From positions 1-64,000 of the forward strand of contig NZ_SMTL01000006.1 in assembly GCF_004358025.1 (NCBI RefSeq): DNA of 64,000 nucleotides. The letters are read 5' to 3'. This document shows, piece by piece, positions 52,297-60,685 of this stretch (its first letter is position 1; every line of letters begins with the position of its first letter). Origin of the DNA: Rhizobium deserti (lineage in GTDB: Bacteria > Pseudomonadota > Alphaproteobacteria > Rhizobiales > Rhizobiaceae). A program made the translations under genes and the position numbers. A model generated the notes under the pieces. It was not told where the DNA came from. It saw nothing but the letters and a program-made list of their open reading frames with translations, and searched no databases.

Positions 52297-53313
52297 ATGA
52301 AGCCTGTTCGTTTTGCCGTCATCGGCATCGACCACAACCATATCTTCGGGCAGGTCAACTGCCTTGTCGAAGCGGGTGCGGAATTTGCCGGCTTCCATGC
52401 CGAGCAAGACGATCATCTGGTTGCCGAATTCTCGAACAAGTTTGCGCAGGCCCAGCGGTTTGACGACCCACGCCGGGGGCTGGAGGATCCCGCAATCGAT
52501 CTCATTGTCACGGCCGCCATACCGGATCAGCGCGCCTCGATTGCAATCCAGGCGATGCTGGCGGGCAAGGACGTGATGACGGATAAGCCTGGCATGACGA
52601 CGCTGGAAGACCTGGCGCAATTGCGTCGCGTCCAGGCGGAGACGGGACGGATATTCTCCGTGCTTTATTCTGAACATTTCGAGAATCGGGCAACGGTCCG
52701 GGCCGGGGAACTCGTGGCCGCGGGTGCGATCGGCAAGGTCGTTTCGACCGCCGGCTTTGGTCCGCACCGGATGCGGCCCGACGGGCGGCCCGATTGGTTC
52801 TTCGAGCGCAAGCGCTATGGTGGCATCCTGACGGACATAGCCTCGCATCAATGCGAGCAGTTCCTGTTCTTCACTGGCGTGGAAAGCGCAGAAATTCTTT
52901 CCGCCAGCGTAGCCAACCGCGCCCATGGTCGATGGCCGGGCGTGCAGGATACGGGCGATATCCACCTTGCCACGCCAGAAGCGACCGGTTTCATTCGCGT
53001 CGACTGGTTCACGCCGGAGGGGCTGTCGACTTGGGGCGACGGGCGCCTGTTCATCACGGGCACGGAAGGCATGATCGAGCTGCGCAAATATGTGGATATC
53101 GCCGGCCGGTCGGGCGGCGACCACCTTTTCTTGACCGACGCCAAAGGCGTCACCCATATGGATTGTTCGGATGTCCCGCTTCCCTATGGGTCGCAACTGG
53201 TTGCCGACATTCGTAACCGCACGCAAACCGCCATGCCGCAAAGCCGCTGCTTTGCCGCAATGGAACTGGCGCTGAGGGCGCAGGCCAAGGCCGAGGGAGC
53301 CGCACATGTCTAG
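52297..53313 (+). CDS. Gfo/Idh/MocA family oxidoreductase (TDKP variant)
   Basis: 338 residues. The nucleotide-binding start is RFAVIGIDHNHIFGQ, and the usual EKP Lys motif appears as MTDKPGM. The His region is DIASHQCEQFLFFTG. It lies 21 nt after the permease and overlaps the next dehydrogenase by 8 nt, so it is induced with the transporter. Probable dehydrogenase of the imported sugar or its oxidised product. Confidence 0.9.
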   Translation: MKPVRFAVIGIDHNHIFGQVNCLVEAGAEFAGFHAEQDDHLVAEFSNKFAQAQRFDDPRRGLEDPAIDLIVTAAIPDQRASIAIQAMLAGKDVMTDKPGMTTLEDLAQLRRVQAETGRIFSVLYSEHFENRATVRAGELVAAGAIGKVVSTAGFGPHRMRPDGRPDWFFERKRYGGILTDIASHQCEQFLFFTGVESAEILSASVANRAHGRWPGVQDTGDIHLATPEATGFIRVDWFTPEGLSTWGDGRLFITGTEGMIELRKYVDIAGRSGGDHLFLTDAKGVTHMDCSDVPLPYGSQLVADIRNRTQTAMPQSRCFAAMELALRAQAKAEGAAHV

Positions 53314-54373
53314 GCGTTTCAAGGTCGGCGTCATCGGTTGCGGCATAGGCCGCTCCCACATTGTCGAGGGCTATGTGCCGCATGCGGACAAATATGAGGT
53401 GACGGCGCTTTGCGATCTCGACGAAACCCGGCTGAACACGGTTGCCGACGAGTTCGGCGTGGTGCGGCGGACACGCTTTTCCGACGAACTAATGGCAGAT
53501 CCGGAGATCGACATTATCGACATCTGCACGCCACCCGCACTGCATACCAAATTGGTCCTGCAGGCGCTTCAAGCAGGCAAGCATGTGGTTTGCGAAAAGC
53601 CGCTGACCGGCTCGCTTTCGGAGGTAGACGAAGTGCGCCGTGCGGAAAGCGGCTCGAAAGGCCTGTTGATGCCGATATTCCAGTACCGCTATGGCGAGGG
53701 GGTGGCGCAGGCGAAACGCATCATCGACAGTGGCCTTGCCGGCAAGCCTTATGCGGCGACGGCAGAAACCTTCTGGCGGCGCACGGCGGATTATTATGAC
53801 AATCCATGGCGCGGGCGTTGGTCGACGGAGCTCGGCGGCGTGCTGATGACGCATGCCATCCACCTGCACGACATGCTGACCTATCTTCTAGGACCAATCG
53901 AGCGGGTGTTTGCCCGTACCGATACCCGCGTCAACGCGATCGAGGTGGAGGATTGCGTGTCGGCAAGCCTGCTCATGAAAAATGGCGCGCTTGCCTCGTT
54001 GACGGCGACGCTTGGAGCAGCGGAAGAAATCAGCCGGCTGCACCTGGCGTTCGAGCATGTCACCTTCGAAAGCAATCATGCGGCCTATTCCCCGGGCGAC
54101 GGTCCTTGGCGAATCACCCCGGCAAGCGATGAGGCGGGCGAGAAGATCCGGGCCCTGATTGCCGACAATCCGCCTATCGGGCGGCGTTTCAACGGGCAGA
54201 TGGAAGCCTTCTACGCAGCCCTCGTGGAAGGCTCGCAGCCGCCCGTTACCAGCGAGGATGCAAGGCGGGCACTGGAATTGGTGACAGCCATCTACCATTC
54301 GAGTGAGACCCATTCAGATGTGATCCTGCCGCTGAGCGAAACCCACCCGAAATATAATAGCTGGCGGCCTTGA
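53306..54373 (+). CDS. Gfo/Idh/MocA family oxidoreductase
   Basis: 355 residues. FKVGVIGCGIGRSHIVEGYV is the Rossmann motif, VVCEKPLTGS the EKP motif and MTHAIHLHDMLTYLLG the catalytic His region; YRYGEGVAQAKRIIDSGLAG is typical of the family. GAGGGAG precedes ATG within the upstream gene. Fourth such enzyme of the locus. Confidence 0.92.
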   Translation: MSRRFKVGVIGCGIGRSHIVEGYVPHADKYEVTALCDLDETRLNTVADEFGVVRRTRFSDELMADPEIDIIDICTPPALHTKLVLQALQAGKHVVCEKPLTGSLSEVDEVRRAESGSKGLLMPIFQYRYGEGVAQAKRIIDSGLAGKPYAATAETFWRRTADYYDNPWRGRWSTELGGVLMTHAIHLHDMLTYLLGPIERVFARTDTRVNAIEVEDCVSASLLMKNGALASLTATLGAAEEISRLHLAFEHVTFESNHAAYSPGDGPWRITPASDEAGEKIRALIADNPPIGRRFNGQMEAFYAALVEGSQPPVTSEDARRALELVTAIYHSSETHSDVILPLSETHPKYNSWRP

Positions 54374-54400
54374 TGCGGATGCCGATGGGAGAAAGTCACA

Positions 54401-55477
54401 ATGGCTAGCAGCATTACACTCGATAGGATCGAGAAGCGCTACGGCGCCCTTCCCGTCATCCACGGCATTGATCTGCAGATCCAGCCAGGGGAATTCACGG
54501 TGTTTGTCGGCCCGTCCGGGTGCGGCAAGTCCACCCTGCTCAGGATGATTGCCGGGCTGGAGGAAATCTCGGCGGGAGAAATGCGCATTGATGCAGCGCG
54601 CGTCAACGAGACAGCGGCCTCTAAGCGAGGCATCGCCATGGTTTTCCAATCCTACGCGCTTTATCCTCATATGAGTGTTTACAAAAACCTCGCATTCGGA
54701 CTGGAAACCGCTGGCTTCAAGAAGCTACAGATCGAGGAGCGGGTCAAAAAGGCTGCTGACATACTTCAGATCGAGCCGCTTCTACAGCGCAAGCCAAAGG
54801 CGCTTTCGGGCGGCCAAAGGCAGAGGGTGGCGATCGGGCGCGCCATCGTGCGGGAACCAAAGATCTTTCTTTTCGACGAGCCCTTGTCCAATCTGGACGC
54901 AGAGCTTCGGGTGCAAATGCGGGTCGAACTGTCGAAACTGCACCAAAGGCTCGGCAGCACGATGATCTATGTCACGCACGATCAGGTGGAGGCCATGACC
55001 ATGGCCGACAAGATCGTCGTGCTGCGCGAAGGGCGCGTGATGCAGGCCGGCCGGCCGCTCGATCTCTACAACAATCCAGCAAACCGGTTCGTCGCAGGCT
55101 TTATAGGCTCCCCAAAGATGAATTTTCTTTCCGCCAAGCTCGACACGAACGATGCGTCGCGCCGGACGATCGAGCTCGGCGGTAGGCGGGTTGAACTGGA
55201 AAGGCCGATCGCCGCAAGAGAGGGAGAGCCTCTGACGCTTGGTCTGCGACCCGAGCATATTATCGCGCAACAGGAAGCAAACACCCTAGGCACCGCATCG
55301 GTGCAGTTGGTCGAACATTTGGGCGGGTCGACCGTGATTTACGCTGCCACGCAGGATGGTCAGCCGACGACGGTTCTTCTGGAGGGACAGCGGCCATTCC
55401 GTATTGGGGAAACAATCCCCCTCTCCTTCAACCTCGCCAATATCCATGTCTTCGGGGGAGATGGTCAACGCGTATAA
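54401..55477 (+). CDS. sugar ABC transporter ATP-binding protein (UgpC/MsmK type)
   Basis: 358 residues. Walker A GPSGCGKST, signature LSGGQRQRVAIGRAIV, Walker B IFLFDEPLSNLDA and switch His in YVTHDQVEAMT, followed by TOBE-type regulatory sequence (about 240-355; LGLRPEHI). It energises the CUT1 importer encoded upstream and is the last gene of the plus-strand operon. Confidence 0.95.
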   Translation: MASSITLDRIEKRYGALPVIHGIDLQIQPGEFTVFVGPSGCGKSTLLRMIAGLEEISAGEMRIDAARVNETAASKRGIAMVFQSYALYPHMSVYKNLAFGLETAGFKKLQIEERVKKAADILQIEPLLQRKPKALSGGQRQRVAIGRAIVREPKIFLFDEPLSNLDAELRVQMRVELSKLHQRLGSTMIYVTHDQVEAMTMADKIVVLREGRVMQAGRPLDLYNNPANRFVAGFIGSPKMNFLSAKLDTNDASRRTIELGGRRVELERPIAAREGEPLTLGLRPEHIIAQQEANTLGTASVQLVEHLGGSTVIYAATQDGQPTTVLLEGQRPFRIGETIPLSFNLANIHVFGGDGQRV

Positions 55478-55592
55478 AATATGCAACGGATAGCGTGTTA
55501 GTACAAACTACGGAAAAGCATGGTGGACGCGGAAACGCTCTGCCCTATAAAGGGTGATGGCGGCATCCAGCTGCTGATAACAAGGATCGATC

Positions 55593-55796
55593 ATGACTAC
55601 GGGCACTGTTAAGTTCTTCAACGACGACAAAGGTTTCGGCTTCATCACTCCTGAAAATGGAGGTGCCGACGTATTTGTGCATATCTCCGCCGTTCAGAAC
55701 GGCAGCTCCCTCTCCGAGGGTCAGAAGGTGAGCTACGAAGTTGGCCAGGACCGGAAGACCGGTAAATCCAAGGCAGAAAACGTACGCCCTCTTTAA
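55593..55796 (+). CDS. cspA: cold-shock family protein
   Basis: 67-residue OB-fold protein with both RNA-binding motifs, KGFGFI (RNP1) and VFVHIS (RNP2), and the [20 protein letters not shown] start. Acts as an RNA chaperone. Monocistronic, with AAGGAT before ATG and a strong hairpin after the stop. Confidence 0.96.
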   Translation: MTTGTVKFFNDDKGFGFITPENGGADVFVHISAVQNGSSLSEGQKVSYEVGQDRKTGKSKAENVRPL

Positions 55797-55810
55797 TGGA
55801 TGTACCCGCC

Positions 55811-55836
55811 GCATCGGCCGTCACGACGGCCGATGC
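55811..55836 (+). terminator. hairpin after cspA, probable terminator
   Basis: GCATCGGCCGTC pairs perfectly with GACGGCCGATGC, 15 nt after the cspA stop. There is no T-run, so it may be Rho-assisted or an mRNA stabiliser. The following 300 bp up to 56136 hold no clear gene. Confidence 0.6.
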
Positions 55837-56136
55837 ATGGCGGCCTGCAGGCTATGCACAGTGCTTTTGTAGCCGAACCATTCGGCCGCAGCGCTAAGTT
55901 GAATGCAGCCGGCTACGAGCCGATATGCGGACATGAACTCCGCTATAGATTCTGCTGATCCACCCTACGAAGCTTGTCTCGGGTCGACTGATTGACCGGC
56001 TAGATACCCGCGCCTCCTTGGCGTGCCGCAGTAATATGCACCTCAAGCATTGCTCTTAAAGCGGCGCATCCCCATATAGGGGAAGGAAACATGAAGCGGT
56101 TTATCAGCGCTGAATGTTCATTTTCAGGAGAACAAA

Positions 56137-56298
56137 ATGACCAATTTGAACGACGCTGGCGCGTCTTCGTCCGCTTATGAACCGAAGGTTCTCGCAAAGA
56201 AATATCGCATTTCGCTTGAGGACGCTCAAAACATTATTGCTCAATACGGTTCGGACCGCAAAGCAGCCGATAAAGCCGCTCGTCGCATCGCGGCATGA
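56137..56298 (+). CDS. DUF3606 family small protein
   Basis: 53 residues: MTNLNDAGASSSAYEPKVLA, then KKYRISLEDAQNIIAQYGSD and RKAADKAARRIAA. The helix-turn-helix-like pattern (KYxIS, then AxxII, then DRKAADKAARR) is that of DUF3606, common and abundant in rhizobia and of unknown function. AGGAG lies 6 nt before ATG. Confidence 0.75.
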   Translation: MTNLNDAGASSSAYEPKVLAKKYRISLEDAQNIIAQYGSDRKAADKAARRIAA

Positions 56299-56425
56299 TT
56301 CGAAGTCGCCGGGCACCAATGGTGACCGGCGGACCGGTTTCGGCGGAACCGAAAGCCACCCTCAAGCATTCGAGCGATGTTCCGACAGGAACTCATGTCT
56401 TAGGCTCTGTTTGAAGGATTATCTC

Positions 56426-56500
56426 ATGAACAATATTATCTGGCTGGTTGGCGCCATTGTTATCGTGCTTGCTATCTTGAGCTTTTTCGGGCTGCGCTGA
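56426..56500 (+). CDS. 24-residue single-helix membrane peptide
   Basis: MNNIIWLVGAIVIVLAILSF then FGLR, preceded by AAGGA at 9 nt. It is one transmembrane helix ending in FGLR. From memory, near-identical tiny proteins ending SFFGLR are widespread in alphaproteobacteria, so it is probably a real membrane microprotein of unknown role. The frame extends upstream, but the upstream part is non-coding in character. Confidence 0.65.
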   Translation: MNNIIWLVGAIVIVLAILSFFGLR

Positions 56501-56895
56501 GATAGGAGCGGAGCCAGAAGCCATTAGCGGAACTTGAGCCTTAACCTCCTCGGCGTCGCCCCGGCTGCTCGTGAACATTTATACGCTCTGTGGTAGCGGT
56601 CATAGGATCCGCTCGATCCTCGTAAGAAGATCATGCTTGCTAGAGCCGTGGGGAAGTTGCTGGCCTGCCGGTCGCGCGTCGAATTGGCCCCTAGCCTGGC
56701 CGTTTCCCAGAGGTGCACGAGACCAGCCACTGATTTCCGCTTTGGCTCATTTTCTCACTGACCAAAACGAGCCGTTAGGATCTACCGCCGCGGCGGCGGC
56801 TGGCAACTTATGGACAACGTTCATGAAGCGTTGCATTGCTTCAAAGCAATGCCAACCATAAAGAATATGCCGTAAGCATGCTCGTGGAGACCAGG
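56501..56895. promoter_or_regulatory. intergenic region with hairpin before ureidoglycine aminohydrolase
   Basis: 395 bp without a supportable gene. A perfect 8-bp stem (GCATTGCT/AGCAATGC, loop TCAA, 56833-56852) lies 43 nt before the next start and could be an mRNA leader hairpin or an operator dyad. No known riboswitch was recognised. Confidence 0.4.
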
Positions 56896-57717
56896 ATGGA
56901 AAGCAGACAAATTTACCCGCAACTCGGCGGCCTGCCTGGTCAAACCGAGCTGCTGTCCAGCAAGGCGGTTTTCACCACGGCCTATGCAGTAATCCCCAGA
57001 AGCGTGATGACCGATATCGTCACCAGCCTGCTGCCGCACTGGACGCAGACACGGACATGGATCCTGTCGCGGCCGCTCACCGGCTTTTCGGAAACCTTTT
57101 CACAGTATGTGGTAGAAATCGAAGCAGGCGGCGGCAGCGACAGGCCGGAACCGGACGCTCGTGCTGAAGCAGCCCTCTTCGTCATGGAAGGTGCGCCGAC
57201 AATCGTGCTGGACGGAACGAGCCATGACCTGCGGTCGGGATCCTTCGTCTTCGTCCCAGCCGGCACCCCTTGGACTATCAAGAATACCGGCAACCTGCCT
57301 GCCCGCTTCCACTGGGTGCGCAAGAAGTTTCAGGAGGTCGCCGGACTGGAGCACCCGCCTGCGATCGTTTCGCATGAAGATGACCATTCGATCTCGCCCA
57401 TGCCCGATACGCAAGGGCGCTGGGGTACGACGCGCTTTATCGATCCGGTCGATGTGCGATACGACATGCATCTCAATATCGTCACCTTCGAGCCGGGTGC
57501 GACTATTCCCTTCATGGAAACCCATGTCATGGAGCACGGCCTCTATGTGTTGGAAGGAAAGGCCGTCTATCGGTTGAACCAGGATTGGGTCGAGGTGGAG
57601 GCGGGTGACTTCATGTGGCTGCGCGCCTTCTGCCCGCAAGCCTGCTATGCTGGCGGCCCAGGCCGCTTCCGTTACCTGCTCTACAAAGACGTCAACCGCC
57701 ACCCGGACCTTTGGTAG
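56896..57717 (+). CDS. allE: (S)-ureidoglycine aminohydrolase
   Basis: 273-residue bicupin (YlbA/AllE, UGlyAH). It opens RQIYPQLGGLPGQTELLSSK and AVFTTAYAVIPRSVMTDIVT. Metal-site residues are expected in the second cupin, GATIPFMETHVMEHGLYVLE, with FMWLRAFCPQACYAGGPGRF near the end. It releases ammonia from (S)-ureidoglycine in purine/allantoin catabolism. ATG 56896 follows GGAG at 8 nt. No other allantoin genes are nearby. Confidence 0.92.
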   Translation: MESRQIYPQLGGLPGQTELLSSKAVFTTAYAVIPRSVMTDIVTSLLPHWTQTRTWILSRPLTGFSETFSQYVVEIEAGGGSDRPEPDARAEAALFVMEGAPTIVLDGTSHDLRSGSFVFVPAGTPWTIKNTGNLPARFHWVRKKFQEVAGLEHPPAIVSHEDDHSISPMPDTQGRWGTTRFIDPVDVRYDMHLNIVTFEPGATIPFMETHVMEHGLYVLEGKAVYRLNQDWVEVEAGDFMWLRAFCPQACYAGGPGRFRYLLYKDVNRHPDLW

Positions 57718-58087
57718 ATCGCCAGCACTTCGAGCTGCGGTGCCCAGTAGGCGCCTGATCCTCTGGGGCCAGAGGACCGGACCAGGGTGGGCGCATCTGC
57801 GGTGCGGAGCACGAGGGATTTAAAAGTACGTTCCGCGCCTTTGAAGGGTGAAGGAGCAAGGACTTGGCCTTGCAGCATCACTTGCCCAACTGGGCGATCG
57901 GGGCGATCAAGACTGGCTCCCGGCCTCACTATGCGGCACGGGGTGCAGAAACGTGCCAATTGTCGTCTAGAAAATATTCCCCATGAACTTGTTCACCGCC
58001 TGATCATTGGCCAGGCGGTGATGAAGGTGTGGTTATAGTGGCGTCTTCCGTTGAAGCGCGGACGGTTTCAATTACCGATTTAATGGT

Positions 58088-58270
58088 TCATTTAATAGTT
58101 CCCAGCATATCCCGGGCCTGGGCAGAGGTATCGCTGACATGCACGACGTCGTTATTCTCGTCGAACGGGAGCGTGCTGGACAATCGATAGACAATGATCC
58201 TTCCTCTCTGCCCTTGTACGCGGCTGCCACGGTGGCGCGGTCCCCATGAGATCCACGTGCGCACTTCCAT
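58088..58270 (-). CDS. hypothetical protein (weak)
   Basis: 60 residues, ending LSSTLPFDENNDVVHVSDTS and AQARDMLGTIK; the first half is basic and low in predicted structure. An AGAGAGGAAGG site inside the frame precedes an ATT, so the true start may be internal. It is the only candidate in the 57718-58355 gap; other frames there look random. Confidence 0.3.
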   Translation of the reverse strand: MEVRTWISWGPRHRGSRVQGQRGRIIVYRLSSTLPFDENNDVVHVSDTSAQARDMLGTIK

Positions 58271-58355
58271 TACGGATTGCCTCTTGTGTCTGCGGTTCTA
58301 GATCTACACCCGAGCAACTCTACGATCATTGTTCCACAGTCTTGGAGGCAAAATC

Positions 58356-59666
58356 TTGTCAGACTTATCCGGCACCGAAACCGTGCCTCATTATACGGCC
58401 GAGGAAACACGCCACCGCATCTTCGCAATCATGGCTGCATCCTCAGGCAACCTTGTCGAATGGTTCGATTTCTACGTCTACGCCTTTACAGCGCTTTACT
58501 TCAGTAGCGCGTTTTTCCCGAACGACGATCCGACCGTTCAGCTGCTGCAGACGGCGGGGGTCTTTGCTGCGGGGTTCCTGATGCGCCCGGTCGGCGGCTG
58601 GATCTTCGGGCGCGTCGCGGACCGGCTGGGGCGCAAGAAATCGATGCTGATCTCGGTGTCGATGATGTGTGCCGGGTCGCTGATGATCGCGGTTTTGCCC
58701 ACCTATGCGCAGATTGGGGCAATGGCCCCTGTCTTGCTCTTGGTGGCAAGACTGATCCAGGGTCTGTCGGTGGGAGGCGAATATGGCACCACCGCAACCT
58801 ATATGTCCGAGGTCGCCTTGCGCGGCCGTCGCGGCTTCTTTTCGTCCTTCCAATATGTGACATTGATCGGCGGGCAGCTCCTCGCAGTGCTGGTGATCGT
58901 CATCATCGAGGCTCTGTTGTCGAAGGAACAGATCACCGCCTGGGGCTGGCGCATACCATTCGTGATCGGTGCGGTCGCGGCCATCGTCTCGATCTTCCTG
59001 CGTCGCGCCCTGACGGAGACCCAGAAGGCCGAAGCCCGCAACAACAGCGAGGCGGGATCGCTCGGGGGGCTGTTCCGACACCATACGCCGGCCTTTCTGA
59101 CGGTGCTCGGTTATACCGCCGGCGGTTCGCTTATCTTTTACACCTTCACGACCTATATGCAGAAATACCTCGTCAACACTGTCCACATGCCGGTGAAGAC
59201 GGCGAGCTATGTGATGACCGTCGCCCTGTTCCTGTACATGTGCATGCAGCCCGTCTTCGGTGCCCTCTCCGATCGCATCGGCCGCCGCAACAACATGCTG
59301 CTGTTCGGGGCACTGGGAGCGCTTACCACCGTGCCGATCCTCAGCACGCTTCAGCACGTTACAAGCCCTGTCGTAGCAGGCGTGTTGATCGTGCTCGCGC
59401 TGGCCATCGTCAGTTTCTACACATCGATCAGCGGCATTGTGAAAGCCGAAATGTTTCCGCCGGAAGTGCGGGCGCTCGGCGTTGGCCTCGCTTATGCGGT
59501 GGGCAATGCAATCTTTGGCGGTTCGGCTGAATTCGTGGCGCTGTCGATGAAGACCGCTGGGAATGAGCAGATGTTCTACTGGTATGTGACGGTGATGATG
59601 GTCATCGCGTTCCTCGTGGCGCTGCGACTGCCGCGTCAGGCGCGCTACCTGCACCACGACCACTGA
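58356..59666 (+). CDS. MFS transporter, alpha-ketoglutarate permease (KgtP) type
   Basis: 436 residues from UUG 58356, with GGAGG 7 nt upstream. Twelve-helix metabolite:H+ symporter: [67 protein letters not shown] and [13 protein letters not shown] are family signatures. Likely imports a dicarboxylate or other organic acid. It is convergent with an orphan amino-acid binding protein. Confidence 0.9.
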   Translation: MSDLSGTETVPHYTAEETRHRIFAIMAASSGNLVEWFDFYVYAFTALYFSSAFFPNDDPTVQLLQTAGVFAAGFLMRPVGGWIFGRVADRLGRKKSMLISVSMMCAGSLMIAVLPTYAQIGAMAPVLLLVARLIQGLSVGGEYGTTATYMSEVALRGRRGFFSSFQYVTLIGGQLLAVLVIVIIEALLSKEQITAWGWRIPFVIGAVAAIVSIFLRRALTETQKAEARNNSEAGSLGGLFRHHTPAFLTVLGYTAGGSLIFYTFTTYMQKYLVNTVHMPVKTASYVMTVALFLYMCMQPVFGALSDRIGRRNNMLLFGALGALTTVPILSTLQHVTSPVVAGVLIVLALAIVSFYTSISGIVKAEMFPPEVRALGVGLAYAVGNAIFGGSAEFVALSMKTAGNEQMFYWYVTVMMVIAFLVALRLPRQARYLHHDH

Positions 59667-59712
59667 GTTCGCGACGAAGCCAACAGCGTCCTGATCGGCG
59701 TTGTTGGCCCGC

Positions 59713-60519
59713 TTATCGAATGCTGAAGGGAAAGTATTTTGCGTTGATCGTGTCGTAGGTCTCGCTCGCCTGGATCTTTTCCAAAGCAGCGTTGAACTTC
59801 GCCAGCAATTCCTGGTCTGAAGGGCGCAAGGCGATCCCGGCACCGTCGCCGAAATATTCGGTATTCTTGATATCAGCGCCTTTGAACTCACAGCAGCTGC
59901 CGGCTTTGGTGTTTGCCAACCAGTCATAGACGGCCAGCTTGTCTTCCAGAATGATGTCGACGCTTCCGTCGGCCAGACCCTTGTAAAGATCGGGAGAGGC
60001 CCGAAACACCGTAGTGGAAACATCGCCGTAGAACTTCTTGACGTAATTCTCCTGCGAGGTCTCCGCTGTCACGCCAAGCCGCACCGTTTTCAAATCATCA
60101 GCAGACGTTCCCGCAATGTCCGATCCCTTCCGCACGATGAAGACCGAGGGGCTGTCATAGTATTTGTTGGAAAACGCAACCTTCTCTCGCCGTTCCGCAC
60201 TCATGGACATGGACGAGATGATCGCATCATAGCGATTGGCGAGAAGGTTTGGAATCATGGTTGGCCATTCCTGGATGACGATCTCGCACGTTAGCTCAGC
60301 AGCGTCACACAAAGCTCTAGCGACATCCACATCGAAACCTTGAAGGTTGTTCTTAGAATCGAGATAGTTGAAGGGAGGGAATGCGCCTTCGACCGCGATC
60401 CGAACAGGTTTTTCTTCGGCAGCGACGCTGGCTGCCCGGCCTGACATCGCCATCAGTGCCAACGCTACGCAACTCAAGGCTAAAATCTTGGCCCTGTTCC
60501 CCGTTGTGAATTTTCTCAT
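59713..60519 (-). CDS. amino-acid type ABC substrate-binding protein (orphan)
   Basis: 268 residues of the SBP_bac_3 family. The signal peptide (MRKFTTGNRAKILALSCVAL, cleavage after GRAAS or VAA) is followed by VRIAVEGAFPPFNYLDSKNN, LQGFDVDVARALCDAAELTC and EWPTMIPNLLANRYDAIISS. It is close to lysine/arginine/ornithine receptors. No permease or ATPase gene is adjacent, so it must share components or act in signalling. Confidence 0.9.
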   Translation of the reverse strand: MRKFTTGNRAKILALSCVALALMAMSGRAASVAAEEKPVRIAVEGAFPPFNYLDSKNNLQGFDVDVARALCDAAELTCEIVIQEWPTMIPNLLANRYDAIISSMSMSAERREKVAFSNKYYDSPSVFIVRKGSDIAGTSADDLKTVRLGVTAETSQENYVKKFYGDVSTTVFRASPDLYKGLADGSVDIILEDKLAVYDWLANTKAGSCCEFKGADIKNTEYFGDGAGIALRPSDQELLAKFNAALEKIQASETYDTINAKYFPFSIR

Positions 60520-60685
60520 CGTGAACACTCTTAAGGTTGTGGTCGCTTGATCCGGAATGACGGTGTTCAGCAGTCAAACACAAAACCCTAAAAGCACCCT
60601 CAATTTAACAGCGTATTTTTGATATCACTTGAAAAGCCTTTAGTAATTAATAAGGGATATTGTAGAGCCCTCTTGGAGAAGGCTC

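Noticed and set aside
51856..53361. 501-codon open frame on the minus strand
   Set aside because: It lies antisense to the permease and dehydrogenase genes, has no family resemblance and a composition typical of the shadow of GC-rich coding DNA.
56091..56180. Short frame starting MKRFI after GGGGAAGGAAAC
   Set aside because: The start resembles the N-terminus of some IS transposases, but the similarity ends after a few residues and the frame overlaps the better supported DUF3606 gene.
57787..58038. 83-codon plus-strand frame between allE and the MFS gene
   Set aside because: No ribosome-binding site, low-complexity Arg/Gly/Ser composition and no resemblance to a protein family.
58443..60023. 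526-codon open frame on the minus strand
   Set aside because: It is the shadow of the MFS transporter gene and part of the binding-protein gene; residue content is rich in Arg, His and Gln, with no motif.
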